Source of the DNA: Gonocerus acuteangulatus
Lineage: Eukaryota; Arthropoda; Insecta; Hemiptera; Coreidae
Reading direction: 5' to 3'
Length of the DNA: 64,000 bases
NCBI GenBank assembly: GCA_946811695.1
Contig: OX328127.1
Span: 47,709,373-47,773,372 of the forward strand
The notes under the pieces are model-generated. The model saw nothing but the letters and a program-made list of their open reading frames with translations, was not told where the DNA came from and ran no database searches. Positions within the stretch are counted from its first letter, which is position 1, and the number at the start of each line of letters is the position of its first letter. A program made the translations under genes and the position numbers. This document shows, one piece after another, positions 48,524 through 60,051 of the stretch.

Positions 48524-48709
48524 AAGTAACTCTAAATAATAGAGCCTAAATCGATGATTTGTGAAAAATATAGGAGATATTAAAAGCAGGATTTAATAAA
48601 ATTCAAAATTCACTAAAAGCGATTAGCATTGACTTGATATGTAATCCATATGTTATGTACTCAAAACTTACTCATAATGACTTACACCACTTTCATTCTA
48701 GCCAGCTCA

Positions 48710-48776
<67 letters not shown>

Positions 48777-49989
48777 AATAAATAAAACCATATTCTCTGT
48801 TCAATTTGAGACTGGAAGATCTTATCAAATAAAAGTAAATTAGAACATGAGCTCCTCATGTATTCCTCACTCATTCTCTCCCGACGGGACGAGGCGTTAG
48901 GGGCGATACGAGGGAAGTGACTTGAGATGAAGAGAGGCTAGAGAGAAGGCAATGCATGAATAGGAATCTATATTTGGGAGGGGGGGGGGGGGGTAGAACC
49001 TTATCTATGTGAGAACAACGTGGGGGGAATACGCGGAAGTGTATGTGAGGAGAATACCCCCGCCGTGGCCGGCTTGACGTGCTCCAAATATACAGCCGGT
49101 ATCTAGATGGTCATGGACGCCAACTTCATAGATAGCATCAGCTACAGAATAAAACCAATACGAATATGTAGATCTAAAGTAAATAAAATGGAAGGATGGT
49201 CGGTTGGATAGATTTATGGGGAAAATACAACGCTATGGTCAGAGTTTAACAAACAAAATAAATGTATATTCACAGCCAGAGTGCAGCGTTGTGGTAGAAC
49301 AATACCCCTGAGGGTAGAAATATACATGCAGGGCGACGGAAGTTCTAAAATCTGTAACAGAGGTCGCTAATATAAATTCGGAATAATAAAAGTAGTGAGG
49401 GTCTCAGATGTAATGTACCAATGTATAATTATGTATAAAATGACACCCGCGCCCTCGTTTGCCCATTGGCAAGTGTTTCCAGCATAGATAAAAATAAATG
49501 GGTTTGATTTCTAGTAATAAGGGAATTTTCACGGAAGTTTACACCAGTTATTGTAAACTACTAGTTAATGTAAAGTAATGGCCAAACTCTAGGAGGTGAT
49601 TCTACACATAATTTCCAACAAAAAGTATATTTCAAGTATGTTCCGAGAAAAGGAGTTATATCCAATTTTATTTATTTTATTTTTTAACGTAGACATATTT
49701 TTTATTGAGTAAGAAAGGATTGCTCAAAAAATGTTCAAGATAATTTAATTCTAATTATGTCATCATGAAAAGGAAAAACTTTCCTCTAAAATAATGATTT
49801 AATTCACTAAACCACTTGATAGAAAATTCATTCTCGGCGTACAATGACGCACTTCTGTTTTTCACGATGAATCAGAGGTTTTTATTTTCTTAGCCTAACT
49901 ACTTACAGAAAACCTTCTTCATTTAGTAAGCATTAAATCACTACAAATGAAGTGGTAGTTTATTGAGGTTGAAATTGGTTCTCTTTTGA
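48524..49989. other. Intergenic DNA with (AT)n, no gene seen
   Basis: AT microsatellite at 48715-48778 and a G-homopolymer at 48978-48992. No coding frame of substance. Confidence 0.45.
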
Positions 49990-50165
49990 CAAAAAATGAG
50001 GAGTGCAGTTTTGTTACGAGACACGCTGGGTGGGTCCTTGCGACTCCGGAGTGCCTGAGTTCAAAACTCGGGCACTCTGACGTATTGTATTTACTCGTAT
50101 CGTTGTTCAAGGGTCGGATTCTTGTCCCCAAGCAAACCAAAGCCTTTAAAAATAGGTTAAAAAAA
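49990..50165 (+). mobile_element. tRNA-derived SINE, diverged copy
   Basis: GGAGTGCCTGAGTTCAAAAC, then TTGTTCAAGGGTCGGATTC and CAAACCAAAGCCTTTAAA, is colinear with the better copy at 50622-50960 (GGACCTGAGTTCAAATCCCG, GGTTGGATTCGG, CAACCCAGCCTTTAAT). The A box is lost and the 3' part is missing. Confidence 0.55.
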
Positions 50166-50543
50166 TAGTATGGCAAAAGGCAGCTAATTAAACAAATTAC
50201 AACAAGTTTTGTCGACCAATTAAGTCCAATATGAATGATGAAGGGAACTTTCCTAGAGTCTTTTTATAAGGAAAGGAGAACAATTGGACTGGAACAAGTT
50301 GTATTATTTAGTACCGGCTAGGAGGAAATCTGAAGGGCTTGTTATGAACTGGGGTAGTTATGAATGGATTAACAGTTCGAGTAACTTCGCTTTACGCGGA
50401 TTGGTTTTGAATAGGGTTTGTCCCTTTCAAAGAGAGTTTTCCAGACAATCGAAATGACGCAGGAGTGATGCCCAGTCGTTAAATCCAAATAAGAATTATT
50501 ATTTTTTATATTAGTTTTTACTTAAGTTCTATTATTTTAGCAG

Positions 50544-50550
<7 letters not shown>

Positions 50551-50621
<71 letters not shown>
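50551..50621. repeat. (AT)n microsatellite
   Basis: AT alternation ending exactly at the start of the SINE. Confidence 0.95.
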
Positions 50622-50624
<3 letters not shown>

Positions 50625-50960
50625 TTAACTCAGTGGTAGAACACTGGACTCACGTGCTGGAGGACCTGAGTTCAAATCCCGAGCAAGCACTAGTGCCTTC
50701 GTTCATGGGTTGGATTCGGCCTCTCCGACCGTCCCTAGGCCAACCCAGCCTTTAATCAATTTATTAATGGGTATCTTGGTGCTAATGACTGTAGCAGTTA
50801 AAGCAGCAAGGGGAAAATCAGGTGGCCGGGGCATAGTACTGACCACACTATCTCCCTAGTGTGCCGTATGGTCATGATCAGACACCTCTACAGTATCTGT
50901 TCCTCAGGGCCCTTAACATTAAGGTCTATTGGACATTCTGAATCATTCTAATTGTTGGCT
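50622..50960 (+). mobile_element. tRNA-derived SINE
   Basis: The tRNA-like head has an A box TAACTCAGTGG (50625-50635) and B box GTTCAAATCC (about 50670) at the right spacing, but the cloverleaf is imperfect. The body includes ACTAGTGCCTTCG, TAGGCCAACCCAGCCTTTAAT and GGTGCTAATGACTGTAGCAG, the last resembling the tail of the 5S-derived SINE. Relatives are at 49990 and in the B arms. Confidence 0.75.
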
Positions 50961-51030
50961 TATTATTCCATTAGTCGAATCGTGACTTTTGAAGTTATTT
51001 AATGTCCGGCGTTTCATATAACTACATGAC

Positions 51031-51116
51031 CCGACGAAAGAAAGTTTTTTTTTTTGTTTTTTTTCTTTTCTTTTGGTGCATCTACTGCTGAGGTCATTAG
51101 CACCGACGAAAGAAAG
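51031..51116 (-). mobile_element. SINE tail with 14-bp target duplication
   Basis: Only the A-rich tail and the GGTGCTAATGACC...GATGCACC hairpin block (minus strand, 51045-51102) were inserted. CCGACGAAAGAAAG is present on both sides (51031-51044, 51103-51116). It is an extreme 5' truncation by target-primed reverse transcription. Confidence 0.82.
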
Positions 51117-52030
51117 TAAATGTAAGATTGTAAGACTCCTGTTAAGAGAAATCTCGACGTTTTCCGGTCACTAAGAGGGAACAAGGTGTTAATCTCAGAG
51201 GGTTCGTGAGAGATCATTAGCGAAAGGCGTGGGTTATGTGGGAACGTTCGTGTGTCTGAGCGAACAATAAAGGTGTTTGGAGGCTCGACGTTTCTAACAG
51301 GTAGTTAAGCGGCTTCTGATTTATGAGCAGAAAATTACAGACTCTAAGCTACCTACCGTTCTTCCATTCCGTGCTCAGGATGGATTTTTATTTTTGTCGT
51401 TGTTTGTCCCCTTCGTTCCTGATCTGAGGTCGTTATAAGGCATTGATCCTTGGGAGGTTTAGCCAGAATTCACTGCACCTTACCTAATTCATGAATACAT
51501 TTAGCACTAGAAAGGTGCTATTTCCATGATGTCTGATTACTAATAGCACATATACAGATGTTTATTAATTTGTCTCTGTTTCCGTATAAATAAATGAATA
51601 GAAAATTACCAATGGTTCTGTGGATTTGAGAAAGTTTAAACCGTGACTAAAAGATATTACAGTCTCTGAATCATACCTCGATAGAAAAGTTAAATTTATA
51701 AATTGTCTTAAGGCACTGGAAAGGAAAAATGTACGACTTGCATTTTCTAAAAAGAGTTTTATTTCTTGTTCGAGTGAACATAACTGCAGCAATTTCTCTT
51801 CAAGAGTTACTACAATGGCAAATTAGATTAAACTCTCAATGGGCCATCTTCGAAGTTTTTATTTTTATTTTAAGACTTTTTATCTCTTTTCCAACTCTAA
51901 TCAATTTTCGGAATGCCTGAGAGTGCCTTTCAGTGGTAACATTATACAGTTAATGGAATTCTTTGGACAAAGCTTTTCAGACAGTTCATTTAACTAGAGA
52001 ATTTCTGCTAGAACTCGAAAACGAAAAAAA
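51117..52030. other. Intergenic DNA, no gene seen
   Basis: No recognisable gene or recurring element. Confidence 0.45.
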
Positions 52031-52219
52031 AAAAGTCCCACTCGCAGGAACTGTGTCATTTTAGCGCGATTCCTTTATTATCCCTACTAATAGATACAAA
52101 CGAGCTGCCGCCTCTTTTCGTGTCGAAAGGGGACAGAAGCTTTTACAATAGTTTATGGAGAAAAATTGGGAAATCGAAATACAATAGAAGGGTGCTAATG
52201 ACCTTAGGAGTAGATGCAC

Positions 52220-52284
<65 letters not shown>

Positions 52285-52410
52285 ACTGACATTTGAAAAG
52301 CAGTAGAAACAGTTAATGCTTGTTTTGATATTTCGTGAATAGGTGGCAGGTTGTTAGGGACTTTTCCAGGTAACACAACAGAGACTAGAGAATGGTTAAT
52401 CGCCCCCTAC
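52031..52410 (-). mobile_element. F2 Helentron-like 3' end, split by a SINE
   Basis: AAAGTCCCACTCGCAGGAAC, then TGTCATTTTAGCGCGATTCC, is the minus-oriented F2 3' end with a few changes. It is interrupted at 52089-52279 by a SINE, and how far it continues after that is unclear. Confidence 0.55.
52089..52279 (+). mobile_element. SINE with GGTGCTAATGACC tail
   Basis: A body of about 105 unrecognised bases, then GGTGCTAATGACC...GATGCACC and an A-homopolymer of about 60. ATCCCTACT flanks it (52080-52088 and after the A run), the target duplication. Confidence 0.65.
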
Positions 52411-52581
52411 CGTTTGGCTAGGCTAGTCCTCTACGGGTTAAGGAAGCCTCTATAAGATAATAGAAAACCAATTTCACTGTTCAATGCTTTCCAATAAAAC
52501 AACCAATTAAATAAAATTTAAAAACGCAATCCTACTGTTCCTACAAATCCTACTGTCCTAAAATAAAACATTATATGTTTT

Positions 52582-52715
52582 AGCGCGGTTCCTCCCTCCC
52601 CCATAGGGAGGAACCCCGCTTATAAGGTTGATACAATGAAACAATCCGAAAGTGCCGACAAGAAAATTTCGCGTTTCAGAACCCCTAGAGACCGAAAATA
52701 ACGGTGGTTCAAATT

Positions 52716-52774
<59 letters not shown>

Positions 52775-55676
52775 TTATTTATATATATATATTTGTCTGT
52801 TCGCTCATTTCTGGCTTCCCTGATGGTCCGATTTTGATGAAATTTAGTAAAAAAATCTGTCGTCCAATTTGAAAGGTCAAGTTCGTTAACCAGCAAAATC
52901 CGCCCACTGGAAGATGGCGTTTGGGGCGAAATTCGCGCAAAAAAAAAATCGTAACGCTTACGTTTTTGAGTTCATAAGCTTGTAAGTACTCGTTTTATAG
53001 GCTTCTTGGGCTAGTAAAACGAATGAAACCATTTTCAAGGCGATAGCTTTAACCGTTTTCGAGAAAACTGAAAAAATAATTTTTGAATGCCGTTTTTGGT
53101 TTGGGAACTTAGAATCATGGGATTCAGTTGAAACATTTACTGCATCTTCTACTTTCATTAAAACTAATATGTTGAAATTTTGGTTGCGTTTGGAGTTAAG
53201 GAAGGGTTAGAATAAAATATTTTATTAACAGACATAAAAAAGTTTTGGTAACTTTGTATTCTTTCCTTAATATCTCGAAAAAGGTTAAGAATCTTGGGAA
53301 ACGGAAGAATACCATTGGAAAGCTTACTAAATGCTCTACAAAAAAGGTTCTAATGAAAGTTTTGATTAGGCGATGTCAATCGGAGAAATAAGTGCTTAAA
53401 ACTTTAAAGTAATTGATTTCGCTTATTCGAACTGTTCTTTTTGTCTTTGATTTTGATACTTAAAATTATGGCATTCAGTTGAAACATTTTCTGCATGTTT
53501 GAATTTCATCAACACTAATATGTTAAAATTTTGGTTACGTTTGGAGCTAAGGAAGGATTAGAATAAAATATTTTATTAACAGACATGAAATGTTTTGGGA
53601 ACTTCGTATACATTCCCTGATATCTCGAAGACGGTTAGGAATATTGGTAAACGGAGGGTTACCATGCGAAAGCTTCCTAAATGTTCTACAAAAAAAGATT
53701 CTGAAACAATTTTTGATTAGGCTATGTCAATCGGAGAAATAAGTGCTTAAACTTTGAAGTAATTGATTTCGTTTATTCGAACGGTTCTTCTTGTTTGTTT
53801 TTATTCCTTGTTGTTTTTTCATTGGTTATAGTAGGATAATGTATTTGACAATAAAACAGATTAATTAAAATAAGAATTCATTGTTAAAAATATATCAGGC
53901 TGTACCGTATGAAATGTCAGTTTTGGATTTGTCGATTTCCTTCAAATGTCTTGAAGCTGTCGAGGCTCCTATTCCGAGTTCTTTGGCATATTCCCTAGTG
54001 TTTTTAATTGCTTATAGTAGTCAAATGTATTTGTCAATAAAACAGGATACGTATAATTAGAATCAATATTTTGTTTGTTAGAATTCGAAGATGCCGTATG
54101 AATATCTAGATTACAGTACTGGTGTTGATTTCGTTCTTTAGAATTATTCTTGGTATTCCCTATTTTCATCTGTTACCCATAGTTTTTTATTGTTAGTAGG
54201 TTTTTCTTATTGATTATAGAATATAAATCTATTTGGCTATAAAACAGGATACGTAAAATTAGTGACAATATTTCGGAGATTTCTGAGCGAAATACTTTTA
54301 AGATTTTCTACCACCACGAACGGCTTTTTTCCTCTATTTTTATCCACTAGATAGGCTTTATTTTGCATATTATTCTATATAAGTTTTATTCAGCAGGGGA
54401 TTCTGATGAAATGTCGTGTTTTTGCTGTGGATTTTAAATACGATATATCTAAGATTGGATAACATTAGCGAGTCTACATAGTTAAGAACCGACGACGGAG
54501 GATTACTTCTTGCTATGATTTAGTCTACATATGTATATTAAGTCCTAAATCCAAAAAATAAACTTCACAACGGTTAGATACTATGAGCGAATATGGCGGT
54601 TCAATGCCTGTAGAAGCAGAAGGTCCGCAGGAAATTTACCTGCTAAGAGGTAATCCTCAAGAGCTGTAAATATACCCCAGGTATCTGCCGACACAAACAC
54701 AAAGCCTAGGCGGAGAGCACCCCAAAAATACAGATCCAAACATAGGTTATATACTAAATATTCATAAAGACTACTTAGTTGTAAACCGATTCATCAATTA
54801 GCAATCAATAGTTTTCAACAAAGGTTATATACTAAATATTGATAAAAAGTATTTAATTAGAAAAAAAACAATATTCCACAAGACTTGTTTTTGGTCCATT
54901 TGTATCTACTCCATAGACTTAATTAGGTATATTATTCTATTGTAGTTGGGCAACTAAACTTTGTTTTATTTTGTTAAATAAAGTTTTTTTTCTTGACTTG
55001 TTATTCGTCAAGACTTTTATTTGTCCTTGTGTATTTACTAGATAGGTTTTATTCGGCATATTATTCTATATAGGCTATATTAGGCAGGGTATTCTACTCA
55101 ATCTTGTGTACTTCTTCTTGATCCTTCTGTACATGGGCGTATATAAAAACAATTTCGGGGGGGGGCTGAGACCATTTCCAGGGTATGGAATACTAAATAT
55201 TTAGAGCTTGGAATAGTTTTAGGCAACTAAAACGCTATTACACGTAAAATAAAATATGTTTTATGAACTAAGTGATCTTATTTAATTTATTTTTAAGGGT
55301 TTTACGAGAAGTTTTTATCATCCATTCAAAATTTCGGGAGGGGCTGCAGCCCCCTCAGCCCCCCCCCCTCATATACGCCCATGCTTCTGTATCCACTAGA
55401 AAGGCTTTATTAGGCATATTTTGTATTGATTTATAGAGCTTTGCTTTAGAATGAGAGCCAGATTCTGTAATTTCCGCTTCTGTGTAAAAGTTAGCTACTG
55501 TCGGTGTCCCTGACGCCTTAATATCACTTTTATTCGAGATGTTCGAGAGGATTTTGACAATTTTCACGAGATATATTAAAAAAAATAAGTTTATTTCTTT
55601 TCTAAGCTTATCAAATGGCACTAGGGACATGAACGGAACCGCGCTAAGATGCTGCAGTTCCTGCGAGTCGGACTTT
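52582..55676 (+). mobile_element. F2 Helentron-like element, long copy
   Basis: 5' end after TTTT: AGCGCGGTTCCTCCCTCC with an 11-bp terminal hairpin to AGGGAGGAACC. It continues to TTATAAGGTTGATAC, an (AT)n tract (52719-52795), AGCGAACAG-type sequence, two minisatellite units of about 352 bp (53100-53800), and further decayed repeats to 54900. A hAT-type MITE follows, and the 3' end is GGAACCGCGCTAAGATGCT, GCAGTTCCTGC hairpin, GAGTCGGACTTT. The TAGCGCGGTTCC/GGAACCGCGCTA subterminal inverted repeats are exact. No protein is encoded. Confidence 0.75.
55132..55383. mobile_element. hAT-type MITE with 8-bp target duplication
   Basis: 252 bp with 13-bp ends CATGGGCGTATAT and ATATACGCCCATG, each followed inside by TTTCGGG and G/C-homopolymers. 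CTTCTGTA flanks both sides (55124-55131, 55384-55391). An 8-bp duplication is the hAT hallmark. It has no coding capacity and is inserted in the F2 element. Confidence 0.88.
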
Positions 55677-57094
55677 TTATAATTATAAAATATAGGAGGG
55701 AGGGAGGAAACCGAACTCGTAAGAGGAACATGCTGCTAATGGCCTTCCCAGAAAATAGAATTTTCTGTTCCATTTACTACCTTGGGTTTATCTGCTATCC
55801 AAGGGATTATCGCAATAGACTTGAAATCCTTAAAATAAAATAAATAAATAATCTGCTATCCTCTTCTTTAAGAATTTTTATAATCTAGGCGCACGGTAGT
55901 GCGCCAGGCCAAGTTCCGGCCTAAGCATACTGTGTGTATATTACAGGCGGTCTTAGAGCCGATTTTTATCCTCTCATAACTTTCAACCAGGTAAAGATAA
56001 GGTTATGACATTTTACACAGTTATTATACTACTAGATGTGAGTAAAACTGGAAAATTTCATAATTCTACATCGAATAGTTTCTGAGATATAAGCGATCGA
56101 AAATCGGGATTTATAGGACTCACTCACTCACTACCTGACTCATCAAAATTATTAGGCACTTCCCATGATGCTAGGGATTTGAAATTTTGCATGAAGATAG
56201 ATATGAAGACGTAATTAAAGGAAAAAAATCGAAAAATCGCGAAAAGTTGTGTTTGACTCCGCTTCCGGGGCGGGGCGTGCCAGTTTTGTACTTCCTTCGG
56301 AAACCCATCATTCCGTCCGAAACCCATGATGTGGGGTATCAAATGAATTGTCTCGGTATGAAGAACCTATATTTGGTGTTTTAAGAAACAATTAGACGCA
56401 TATAGGCTCGGTCAAAATCTTATACCAGCTGTCTGTCTGTATGTTTGTTCCTCTTACAAATCCGAACCGTTTGACCGATTTTGACCAAACTTGGGACACA
56501 AATGGGTCTTGATACGGGGAGAATCATAAGCTAGGTTAAATTGTCTATCAGCTGTCTGTCTGTCTGTTTGTTCCTTATACAAATACGCACCGTTTGACCG
56601 ATTTTGACAAAATTTGACACACATGTCGGTCTTTCTCCGGGTAGTTTCATAGGCCAGTCAAAATCGTCTATCCGCTGTCTGTCTGCATGTTTGTTCCTTA
56701 CACAAATTCACTACATTTGACCGATTTTGACCAAACTTGGCATACAGGTAGGCCTTGGTCCGGGGAATGCACTAGGCTAGGTAAAAAAGGTCTTTCAGCT
56801 GTCTGTATGTATGCTTGTTCCTTATACAAATTCACACCGTTTGGCCTATTTTGACCAAACTTGGCACGCAGGTAGGTCTTGATACGGGAGTGTCATATTA
56901 CCTATGACGTTTTTTACTTTTTGTTCCATCGAAATGCCATCATTCCTTCTGAAACCCATCATGTGGGGTATCAAATAAATGTCTTGGTAAGGAGAACCTA
57001 TATTTGATGTTTTAAAAAACATTTCGACATATCTTAACAAAAACAGTTGTGACTTCTTTCTTAAATGTAGTAAATAAAGTCGTGGGGGTTCACT

Positions 57095-57378
57095 GCATAA
57101 TACACTTCAAAGCAGATACTAAGTTTTTTAAAGTCGAGCCATCTAAATTACAAAGTTTAGGATTACAAACCCAAAATGTATCGTCTTTGTTTCTTATATT
57201 TTTCTTGAAGGCCTTCTGCACTTTCCCTATTGTGATCTTTATCCTCGGGATAAGGTTCCTGTGTTTTACAGTGTAATAGTTTAGTTAAGAGAGCAATCAA
57301 TTTGTCCTCTAGAGTAATGTCATCTGGAAGAGCTTCTAACTTTTCTAGTCTAGTGATTAGATGTATGTAGGTTGATAA
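57095..57378 (-). pseudogene. Coding-like remnant in element E
   Basis: The minus strand from about 57378 has the frame LEALPDDITLEDKLIALL, then HCKTQEPYPEDKDHNR. In the next frame it continues KVQKAFKKNIRNKDDTFWVC, NPKLCNLDGSTLKNLVSAL, and a stop. The first part is conserved in copy 1 (minus, about 47617-47480) with few residue changes. It looks like a captured gene fragment with one frameshift. I do not recognise the protein. Confidence 0.45.
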
Positions 57379-57508
57379 TTGGTATCAAATATCAAGCAGT
57401 AAGGAGAACCTTATGCAGAATCCACAGACCCTGGTTTTATATGAAGTACAAAAGCCAGTAGGTATGCGGCAACTAAATTCTATTTAATACTTAGAAAAAA
57501 GTAATGAG

Positions 57509-58266
57509 ATCCCAAAAAAAAAACATAAATGTGAAATAGAGGCCAAGTTCCTCCCCCCACAAAGAAACACTCCCTTCCCCCAAATATCTCCTCCTAAAAC
57601 CCCCAAAAAACGCCTTACCATCCTACACTCCAAAAAAGTAGTATGAGTTAGTGTATTAAGTGCACCATATTTTCAACCAAAAATATTTTCCAATACAAGA
57701 GATGATACAAGAAAGAAATGTCCAAGTTCATTACTTGGAAGACCTCATAGTTACTTACTAAGAACAGTAAAGACACTTCAACTGACCTTTAAAAACAACA
57801 ATAAAAATACTTATATGCAGTTACTAAAATATCACTTTCCTCAACCAGGTATATTCTTAAAATTGGCAATTTTTTTTTTGTGCCGAAATTATCTTCAGAG
57901 AAAAACTAAACATTGCCAAGTTTAAGAATATACCTGGTTGAGGAAAGTGATATTTTAGTAACTGGATATAAGTATTTTTATTGTTGTTTTTAAAGGTCAG
58001 TTGAAGTGTCTTTACTGTTCTTAGTAAGTAACTATGAGGTCTTCCAAGTAATGAACTTGGACATTTCTTGCTTGTATCATCTCTTGTATTGGCAAATATT
58101 TTTGGTTGAATTAATACACCAACTCATACTACTTTTTTGGAGTGTAGAATGGTAAGGCGTTTTTGGGGGGTTTTAGGAGCGGATATTTTTGAGGAAGGGA
58201 GTGTTTCTTTGTGGGGCAGGAACTTGGCCTCTATTTCACATTTATGTTTTTTTTGGGGGGGGGGAT
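57509..58266. repeat. Near-perfect palindrome of element E (copy 2)
   Basis: Same palindrome as copy 1, with the loop at about 57872-57910. The two E palindromes are closer to each other and between arms than random drift after an old insertion would allow. Confidence 0.9.
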
Positions 58267-58419
58267 TCTTATAACTTCCTATAACAGAGTTCTCTGTAAA
58301 AGGTTTAATGAGTTCTATTAAATACATTTTTTTCCAATTTCTCTTAATAGTTATAATTTTAACTATTGGACTTTTCACACAAAAATTCATTTAATTACTC
58401 AACAGTATATTTCAAATTG

Positions 58420-58555
58420 AACCACCGCTATTTTCGCTATTTACGAGTTCTAAAACGTGAAATCTTTTAGTCGGAACTTTCGGATCACGTCATTGGGTCG
58501 ACGTCAGAAGCGGGTTTCCTATCTACGGAGAGAAGGAGGAAACAGATATTATATG
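58420..58555 (-). mobile_element. F2-related fragment, diverged
   Basis: TTGAACCACCGCTATTTTCG, then TCTAAAACGTGAAATC, follows the order of the F2 5' region (GAACCACCGTTATTTTCGGT, TTCTGAAACGCGAAATT). The terminal GCGCGGTTCC is gone. Confidence 0.55.
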
Positions 58556-60011
58556 TAAACACGTTCATGCGTTCAAGGGAGCCTTCTTGTTTTATAGGTA
58601 TTTTTCTTCCAGTGCCCTACCTCTATGATTGATTAAGGAAAGTGGCCATCACCTAGTTGTGACGACTAAATAAATAACCTCTAAGGACGTTTGACATGTA
58701 GTTGGTCCAGAAAATCCTATTCATTTCCGAAATGAAAAGAAAATCAGAGTCCTTCCACTATCTAAGGACCTTATGCTCCAACACTTAGTACAATGCCTCT
58801 TCTGCCTATATCTGTTTGAGAGACTACAGGATATTCTTTAATATTGGCTAAACGAATCAAAATATAACAGAATGAAATTTGTTATCGCTTAAGGTTCAAA
58901 AATTAAAGAAATAGACGGATCATACAATCCTTCTCTTATTTTTTCAGGATTTGTTTAAAACTGGCCACGAAGGAAGCTGAAAACATTAATGACCGTATCG
59001 ATAAAAAAACTGAGATCCTACGCGCTGATTAATCTTATCATCTTCTTGAAGCAATTTTCCCTTTGGTGGATGTGTTGGAGCCGACAGAAGCTGTGAGCGA
59101 ATCGAAGCTGACAGATTAAACAGTCTCCCCCTAGATAGCTGCTTCTGCTTATTTCCTAGGGGATGAAACCCTCCCTCAGCAACCCCAACACCAATAGGCG
59201 GGGGCTAAGCAGGCATCTACTCCCTCTTACCACGATTCCTTGACAGCGTACAATACACTTGCAGTTTTCGTATCAAAACCTAGGTTTCGGGCTTATTTCT
59301 TCACTCCCCATGGGGAAAAATGCACACCTGATTAGGCAATTGGTAAATATTTGCAAGAAATGTCATAACGCAGAGGGAAGACTAAGCAGATATCCACAAC
59401 GACGACGATTTGCTATTTTTATTTAACAACAAACAAATGAAAATTTCAATGTCCACAATGATTAGTAACTTACAGAACTGAGTAAAATAAAAGTTTGAAG
59501 AGATTATGAATCAAAATTTGGCAGAGGAATATACATTATTTACAGCAATGGTATTACCATGATAGTTACAGTATTTAAATCACAGTAAAATCAGTACACA
59601 CACCGGAGGCCCGGTGTCCGTGAGCACTTAACTCTCCTTCCCTGGGATCGTTGATTCAATTTTTATTGAATTACAAAATAAATCGGGTGGAAACTTTTCT
59701 TTGGAAAAAAGAGAATTTTTGTAATCTTTAATCAAAGAGAATCAGCCCTAACCTGGATAGAAAAGGGTGATGACCTATAGATAATCCGTCCAAAAATTCT
59801 GAGTTAATTATGATGGACGTTTAAATTTTCATGTCGTTATAAAAAGTCTTTAAGGTTTTTTATACTATCAGAATTTTCTTTGTTTATTTCACATTCCATA
59901 GTGACGTAGGCTTGTTTAGGGCATTCTATCAGTTTACGTTCAACTATTATATTAAGACATTTCTTTACTGCCTTTCGCGCTCACATATAGAGCTTCACCG
60001 ATGCTTTTAGA

Positions 60012-60051
<40 letters not shown>

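Larger units (their letters stand above)
55884..58266. mobile_element. Element E, copy 2
   Basis: Same borders and order as copy 1: terminal hairpin start, leader, 123-bp minisatellite (about 56395-56900), coding-like block on the minus strand, palindrome 57509-58266. It keeps about 190 bases (around 57007-57200) that copy 1 has lost between short TTGA matches, so it represents the fuller form. Confidence 0.78.

Noticed and set aside
51140..51300. CGACGTTTTCC / CGACGTTTCTAAC resembling hammerhead ends
   Set aside because: No CTGANGA core at a usable distance on either strand.
58949..59360. Possible decayed reading frame (HLLEAIFPLVDVLEP, YNTLAVFVSKPRFRAYF)
   Set aside because: About 150 codons with at least six stops, near chance level, and no recognisable family.
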